In this document: piece after piece, positions 59,599 to 64,000 of the stretch
Layout: each line of letters begins with the position of its first letter
Position numbering within the stretch: position 1 is the stretch's first letter
Assembly: GCF_003201595.1 (NCBI RefSeq)
Contig: NZ_QJJS01000019.1
Span: 1 to 64,000 of the forward strand
DNA: 64,000 nt
Source: Sphaerotilus hippei
GTDB lineage: Bacteria > Pseudomonadota > Gammaproteobacteria > Burkholderiales > Burkholderiaceae_C
Direction of reading: 5' to 3'
The notes under the pieces: generated by a model
Told to the model about the DNA's origin: nothing
Seen by the model: only the letters and a program-made list of their open reading frames with translations
Databases searched by the model: none
Translations under genes and position numbers: made by a program

Positions 59599-60759
59599 AT
59601 GGCCCGACCGAACCGGCACATCCCGTCCCGCCCCGCCCCCTCCGCCGCCCGGCGCGCGGCCAGCCAGGCGGCCTCCCGCCCGGGGCGCTGGCGCCATGTG
59701 CTGATCGGCGACGCCGAGAGCCCGCACCTGCTGAAGTGGGCGCGCGCGCTGGCGCCGCGGGTCGAGCTGTGGGCGGTCTCCAGCCGGGGCTTCGCCCCCG
59801 GCTTCGACGCGCTGGTGCCGCCGGAGCGCCGCCTGGCGCTGGGCGCCGACGTGCGCCACGGCGGGGGCAACATCGGCCTGATCACCCGGCTGCCCGAACT
59901 GGGCCGCTGGCTGCAGCAGGTCGACGCCGACTGGCTGCACCCGCACTACCTGACCTCGCACGGCACGCTGGCCTGGGGCGCGCAGCGGGGCTGGCGGCTG
60001 CGCGCGCGCATCGTCGGCTCGGCCTGGGGCAGCGACATCCTGGTGACCCCGCGCCACAGCCGCCTCTACCGCTGGCTGACCCGGCGGGTGCTGCGCGCCT
60101 GCGCGCTGACGACCAGCGACTCCGCGCACATGGCCGCCGAGATGCGTGCCCTGGGCGCGGGCGAGGTGCAGGTCTTCCCCTTCGGCCTGGAGCAGCTGCC
60201 GCCGCCCTCGCCGGCCAAGGCCCCCTGGGGCTTCTTCGCCAACCGCGGGCTGGAGCCGATCTACCGGCCCGAGCGGGTGCTGCAGGCCTTCGCGGCCATC
60301 GCCCGCGAGCAGCCCGAGGCGCAGCTGGTGGTGGCCCACGACGGCTCGCTGCGCGCCACGCTCGAGGCGATGGTGCCGGCGCTCGGGCTGGCGGGGCGGG
60401 TCGAGTTCGTCGGCCGCCTGGACGCCGCCGCGCAGGACCGCCACTACGCCCGCGCCACCTGGTACCTGAGCCTGCCGGCCAGCGACTCGGTGTCGGTCTC
60501 GGTGCTCGAGGCGCTGGGGCACGGCTGCATCCCGCTGCTGTCGGACCTGCCCGCCAACCGCGAGCTGGTGCGCCCGGGCGACAACGGCCTGATCCTGCCC
60601 GACGACACCCTGCCCACGCTCGCCGACCTGGACCCGCTGGCCGGACGCGCCCGCGAGATCGGCCGCGCCAACCGCGCCTGGGTGCAGCGGCACGGCCTGT
60701 TCGCCCCGGCGGTGGACGGGCTGCTGCAGCGGCTGTCCGAACTGATGCCTGCCCGATGA
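59599..60759 (+). CDS. Glycosyltransferase, GT4-type (GT-B fold)
   Basis: A 386-residue protein with an N-terminal Arg/Pro-rich tail (about residues 1-32), a Rossmann-like acceptor domain (LIGDAESPHLLKWARAL, DWLHPHYLTSHG) and a donor domain with ANRGLEPIYRPERVLQAF and a C-terminal SVSVLEALGHGCIPLLSDLPANRELV, the E-x7-E nucleotide-sugar site of GT4 enzymes. Acceptor and donor are unknown. Its stop overlaps the next start. Confidence 0.85.
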   Translation: MARPNRHIPSRPAPSAARRAASQAASRPGRWRHVLIGDAESPHLLKWARALAPRVELWAVSSRGFAPGFDALVPPERRLALGADVRHGGGNIGLITRLPELGRWLQQVDADWLHPHYLTSHGTLAWGAQRGWRLRARIVGSAWGSDILVTPRHSRLYRWLTRRVLRACALTTSDSAHMAAEMRALGAGEVQVFPFGLEQLPPPSPAKAPWGFFANRGLEPIYRPERVLQAFAAIAREQPEAQLVVAHDGSLRATLEAMVPALGLAGRVEFVGRLDAAAQDRHYARATWYLSLPASDSVSVSVLEALGHGCIPLLSDLPANRELVRPGDNGLILPDDTLPTLADLDPLAGRAREIGRANRAWVQRHGLFAPAVDGLLQRLSELMPAR

Positions 60760-62024
60760 ACATCCTCTACCTGAACCACTACGCCGGCTCGCCCACGCTG
60801 GGCATGGAGTACCGGCCCTATTACCTGGCGCGCGAGTGGGTGCGTGCCGGCCACCGGGTGCAGATGATCGCCTCGGCACACTCGCACGTGCGGGCGCGCC
60901 AGCCCGAGCTGCCCGCCGGGGCGACGGGCCCGTGCTGGCAGGCCATCGACGGCATCGACTACGGCTGGTTCGCCACCCCGCCCTACGAGGGCAACGGCCT
61001 GGGCCGGGTGAAGAACATCTGGTCCTTCCTGAGCCAGGTCTGGCGCGCCACCGACACGCTGATCGCCCACCGCAGGCCGGACGTGGTGATCGCCTCGAGC
61101 ACCTACCCGATGGACATCTGGGTGGCCCGGCGCCTCGCGCGGCGCACCGGCGCGACGCTGGTCTTCGAGGTGCACGACCTGTGGCCGCTGTCGCCGATCG
61201 AGCTGTCGGGCATGTCGCGGCGCCACCCCTTCATCCAGCTGGTGCAGAAGGCCGAGGACGACGCCTACCGCGATGCCGACGTGGTGATCTCGATGCTGCC
61301 CAAGGTGCACGACTACATGGCCAGCCGCGGGCTGGACCTGAAGAAGCTGCACATCGTGCCCAACGGCATCACGCTCGACGAGTGGAGCGGCGAGCCGCCG
61401 CCGCTGCGCGAGGACGTGGCGCAGGCCGTGGCCACCGCCCGGGCACGGGGCGCCACCGTCGTCGGCTACGCCGGCTCGATGGGCCGGCCCAACGCGCTGG
61501 ACACGCTGCTCGACGCCGCCCGCCTGCTGCGCGACGAGCCGCTGGCGATCGTCATGGTCGGCAGCGGCCACGAGCGGGATCGCCTGGCGCAGCGCATCAC
61601 CACCGAAGGGCTGGCGCACGTGCAGCTGCTGCCGCCGATCCCCAAGGCGCAGATCCCGAGCTTCCTGGCCGCGGTCGACATCGCCTACATCGGCTGGCAG
61701 CGGGTGCCGATCTACCGCTTCGGCATCGCGCCCAACAAGCTGATGGACTACCTGATGGCGCGCTGCGTGGTGCTGCACTCGGTGGAGGCGGGCAACGACC
61801 CGGTGGCCGAAGCCGGCTGCGGACTGACCGTGCCGCCTGAATCGCCCGAGGCGGTCGCCGCCGGCCTGCGCCAGCTGGCCGCGCTGCCGCCCGGCACGCG
61901 CCGGGAGATGGGCGAGCGCGGCCGGGCCTTCGTGCTGGCCCGCCACACCTATCCGGTGCTGGCGCAGCGTTTCCTGGACGCCTGCGGACCGGCCCCGGCA
62001 CTCGCCGCGCCCGCGCGGATGTGA
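60756..62024 (+). CDS. Glycosyltransferase, GT4-type (WbuB-like)
   Basis: A 422-residue protein starting MNILYLNHYAGSPTLGMEYR and containing FEVHDLWPLSPIELSGM, VPNGITLDEW, VVGYAGSMGRPNALDTLLDA and IAPNKLMDYLMARCVVLHS. The pattern resembles WbuB-type fucosamine transferases of O-antigen clusters; donor identity is inferred only. It overlaps the previous gene by 4 bases (ATGA) and the next by 4 bases (GTGA). Confidence 0.88.
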   Translation: MNILYLNHYAGSPTLGMEYRPYYLAREWVRAGHRVQMIASAHSHVRARQPELPAGATGPCWQAIDGIDYGWFATPPYEGNGLGRVKNIWSFLSQVWRATDTLIAHRRPDVVIASSTYPMDIWVARRLARRTGATLVFEVHDLWPLSPIELSGMSRRHPFIQLVQKAEDDAYRDADVVISMLPKVHDYMASRGLDLKKLHIVPNGITLDEWSGEPPPLREDVAQAVATARARGATVVGYAGSMGRPNALDTLLDAARLLRDEPLAIVMVGSGHERDRLAQRITTEGLAHVQLLPPIPKAQIPSFLAAVDIAYIGWQRVPIYRFGIAPNKLMDYLMARCVVLHSVEAGNDPVAEAGCGLTVPPESPEAVAAGLRQLAALPPGTRREMGERGRAFVLARHTYPVLAQRFLDACGPAPALAAPARM

Positions 62025-62806
62025 CAGGATGCGACGCCACGCCCTCCGTTGACGCCGCCCGCACCCGAGCCGCCGCCATGCCCCGCACCGCCCCCCCGCA
62101 CGAGGAAACCCTCAGGATCGAACGGCGCTACGCCCGGCGGGCGCCGTCCCCCGGCCCGCTGGATCGCTACAGCCTGCTGCAGCCCGACGTGTGGCAGACG
62201 GTGCAGGAGCGCCAGCGCGTCCTGCTGCGCCGGCTGCGCCGGCAGGGCTGGACCGACCTGGCGCAGCGCCGGGTCGTCGAGGTGGGCTGCGGCAGCGGCG
62301 GCAACCTGCTGGAGTTCCTGCGCATGGGTTTCCGGCCCGAGCACCTGACCGGGCTGGAGCTGCTGCCCGAGCGCCACGCCCAGGCCCGCCAGGTGCTGCC
62401 CGGATCGGTGGCGCTGCACCTCGGGGACGCGAGCGTCGCGCCGATCGCCGACGGCAGCTGCGACCTGGTCTTCCAGGCGACGGTGTTCTCGTCGCTGCTC
62501 GACGACGGATTCCAGCGGCAGCTGGCCGGGGCGATGTGGCGCTGGCTGAAGCCGGGCGGCGCGGTGCTCTGGTACGACTTCACCGTCGACAACCCGCACA
62601 ACCGCGACGTGCGGGGCGTGCCGCTGCGGCGGGTGCGCGAGCTGTTCCCGCAGGCCGTGGTGCAGGCCACGCGGGTGACGCTGGCCCCGCCGATCGCCCG
62701 GCGCGTCTGCGCCCTGCACCCGGGGCTCTACGGCGTCTTCAATGCGCTGCCGCCGCTGCGCACCCATGTGCTGGCCTGGCTGGCCAGACCCGCGGATCAG
62801 GCGTAA
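62021..62806 (+). CDS. SAM-dependent methyltransferase
   Basis: A 261-residue class I methyltransferase with motif I VVEVGCGSGGNLLEFLR and the LVFQATVFSSLLDD and WLKPGGAVLWYDF post-motifs. It probably methylates a sugar at the end of the surface-polysaccharide pathway. The GTG at 62021 overlaps the glycosyltransferase stop; an ATG at 62078 (MPRTAPPHEE) is an alternative. Its 3' end overlaps the convergent response-regulator gene by 10 bases. Confidence 0.82.
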   Translation: MTGCDATPSVDAARTRAAAMPRTAPPHEETLRIERRYARRAPSPGPLDRYSLLQPDVWQTVQERQRVLLRRLRRQGWTDLAQRRVVEVGCGSGGNLLEFLRMGFRPEHLTGLELLPERHAQARQVLPGSVALHLGDASVAPIADGSCDLVFQATVFSSLLDDGFQRQLAGAMWRWLKPGGAVLWYDFTVDNPHNRDVRGVPLRRVRELFPQAVVQATRVTLAPPIARRVCALHPGLYGVFNALPPLRTHVLAWLARPADQA

Positions 62807-63159
62807 CGCGCGAGCGTCTGGAGCAGCTGGCGCGGCCCGAAGGGCTTGACCAGGTACTCGTCGGCGCCGGCCTCGAGGCCCTCGGCCCGCTCGGCGGCGT
62901 GGTCGCACGAGGTCAGCATCACGATGCGCATGCGGCGCAGGCGCTCGTCGGCTCGCAGCCGGCGGCACACCGACAGGCCGTCGAGCCCGCCGGGCAGGCG
63001 CACGTCGAGCAGCACCAGGTCGGGCACGATCCGGGCGGCCGTCTGCAGCGCGGCAGGGCCGTCCACCGCCTCGTGGATCTCGTAGGTCCCGAGCTCCAGC
63101 GTCATGCGGATGAGTTCACGGCTGTCGATCTGGTCTTCGACGATGAGGATGCGCTTCAT
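62797..63159 (-). CDS. Single-domain response regulator (CheY-like)
   Basis: A 120-residue receiver domain: KRILIVEDQIDSRELI, the phospho-acceptor Asp in PDLVLLDVRLPGG, MLTSCD and the conserved Lys in LVKPFGPRQLL. There is no output domain, so it acts through protein contacts. The partner kinase is unknown. It overlaps the convergent methyltransferase tail by 10 bases. Confidence 0.9.
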   Translation of the reverse strand: MKRILIVEDQIDSRELIRMTLELGTYEIHEAVDGPAALQTAARIVPDLVLLDVRLPGGLDGLSVCRRLRADERLRRMRIVMLTSCDHAAERAEGLEAGADEYLVKPFGPRQLLQTLARYA

Positions 63160-63331
63160 GGACGGATCGCGGACAAAACGCGCCGGACGGGGGACACCTG
63201 CGCACTCTAGGCCGAGGCCCTGTGAGGACCTCAGCGAAATGGCCAGGGATAGGCCCCGTTATTTCCACGAAGGTACCTCGATGCACCACTACCGTGACGG
63301 GCATCGGTCCATAGAGAACTCAGGGTGGGGC

Positions 63332-64000
63332 ATGTCAGCATCAGCACTACAGCATCCGTCATTGCCCGGCCAGGAGGCCGGGGTCCGGCTCGCCGGCATC
63401 ACCCTGGCCACCGTGGCCGTGGGGCTGGCGACCGGCAACGGCGCCTCCGTGGAGGAGCTCGCCCGCACGGCAGTCACCGCCTTGGCCGGCTTGCCCGCCC
63501 TGTGGCGGCTCAGCCCCTGGGCCCGCCGGCAGGACACGGTCCGCACGGCCTGGCTGGCCACGCTGGCGGCCGCGACCGCCGGCATCGCGCTGATCACCCA
63601 GTCCGGCCTGCAGGCCACGACCGGCGCGCTGCTCGCCGCCCTGGTGTTCGGCAGCGCCCATCAGGGCCGCTGGCGCCACACGCTGGTGCTGGGCGCCACG
63701 CTGTCGCTCGCCTGCGCGCTGCAGGCCGGCACCGCCAGCGCCACCACGGCCGGCCTCGAGTCCTGGGGCCTGGCCGTGCTGCTGGCCGCGCTCACGGCGG
63801 CCCTGCTGCCCGCCGCGCGCCGGATCCGCATCGAGGACATCGAACGCTTCGACATGGCCTTCCTGATCGCGGCGATCGGGCGCGAGGGGCCGATCCGGCT
63901 GAACCTCCAGGTGCTCGAGCCGGAGTCCACGCTGGGCGCGCGGCTCAAGCACACCCACGACCGCATGGCCGCCGCGATGCTGCAGGTCGCCCGCTCGACC
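63332..64000 (+). CDS. N-terminal part of a membrane sensor, possibly a chemotaxis receptor (runs off the window)
   Basis: A frame open from ATG 63332 to the end of the window (223 codons). It has about four to six hydrophobic segments (roughly residues 20-165), then a soluble start: RIRIEDIERFDMAFLIAAIG and LEPESTLGARLKHTHDRMAA. The E-S-x-L-G-x-R-L-K-H pattern recalls the region before the signalling domain of some methyl-accepting chemotaxis proteins. Lying 172 bases from a CheY-like gene, it could be a receptor, but the diagnostic domain is beyond the window. No good ribosome-binding site is seen. Confidence 0.6.
   Translation, partial: MSASALQHPSLPGQEAGVRLAGITLATVAVGLATGNGASVEELARTAVTALAGLPALWRLSPWARRQDTVRTAWLATLAAATAGIALITQSGLQATTGALLAALVFGSAHQGRWRHTLVLGATLSLACALQAGTASATTAGLESWGLAVLLAALTAALLPAARRIRIEDIERFDMAFLIAAIGREGPIRLNLQVLEPESTLGARLKHTHDRMAAAMLQVARST

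Overview
The window is high-GC chromosomal DNA with dense, short-spaced genes, and it reads as a betaproteobacterium of the order Burkholderiales. The best guess is the Leptothrix/Sphaerotilus/Rubrivivax/Ideonella neighbourhood, inferred from gene content and order rather than from any search. Typical blocks include fmdB-DUF502-aspS, ubiB-ubiJ, rsmB-DUF4390-ntrYX-like and a ubiquinone-hydroxylase-type gene next to dsbC. No rRNA, CRISPR array, insertion sequence or prophage was recognised.

Layout. (1) 1-16.5 kb is housekeeping: the tail of an amino-acid ABC transporter ATPase, pyrC, a small VF530-type protein, an orphan Rieske ferredoxin, a DUF255 thioredoxin-fold protein, htpX, the overlapping set nudB / endonuclease-phosphatase / clsB, an OafA-type acyltransferase, a UbiA-type prenyltransferase, aspS, DUF502, fmdB, ubiB, ubiJ and galE. 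(2) 16.5-25.5 kb holds proA-queC, a LemA-like protein with an unrecognised partner, rsmB, DUF4390, and an NtrY-like kinase with an unusual NtrX-like regulator that lacks the AAA+ domain. (3) 25.5-27.6 kb holds tRNA-Phe(GAA) and tRNA-Gly(GCC), then a poorly coding stretch with a perfect 16-bp palindrome, a gene remnant and two unrecognised proteins: the most accessory-looking part of the window. (4) 27.5-33.2 kb is a lactate-use locus: an LldR-type GntR regulator divergent from a fused FAD/Fe-S D-lactate dehydrogenase and a lactate permease, with three palindromic operators around a good promoter. (5) 33.3-49.3 kb is housekeeping again: a PAS-GGDEF-EAL protein, fumC, slyX and a tiny basic protein, an S1/P1 nuclease, ychF, a ubiquinone-type hydroxylase, dsbC, an enoyl-CoA hydratase, a DUF3108 protein, an M61 protease, a DUF3429 protein, a PNPOx-like protein and lysS. 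(6) 49.4-62.8 kb is a surface-polysaccharide locus (wlbA/wbpB, wlbB/wbpD, wlbC/wbpE, a Wzx-like flippase, an acyltransferase, two glycosyltransferases, a methyltransferase) split by a LacI-controlled sugar or inositol catabolic cassette. (7) The right edge has a single-domain response regulator and the start of a membrane sensor, possibly a chemotaxis receptor.

Regulation. Several genes (pyrC, ubiJ, proA, rsmB, ubiH-like, wbpE) have a -10-like box ending only 5-8 bases before the start codon with no Shine-Dalgarno, which suggests leaderless or nearly leaderless mRNAs. ychF and the ubiH-like gene diverge from -10 boxes that form an inverted repeat, so their promoters should exclude one another. 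The lactate locus has operators on both sides of the promoter, as in the looping model for E. coli lldPRD. No wholly new multi-gene system can be claimed from sequence alone. The best leads are the short-leader promoters, the lactate operator array, the AAA+-less NtrX-like regulator, and the small unknown genes beside the tRNAs.
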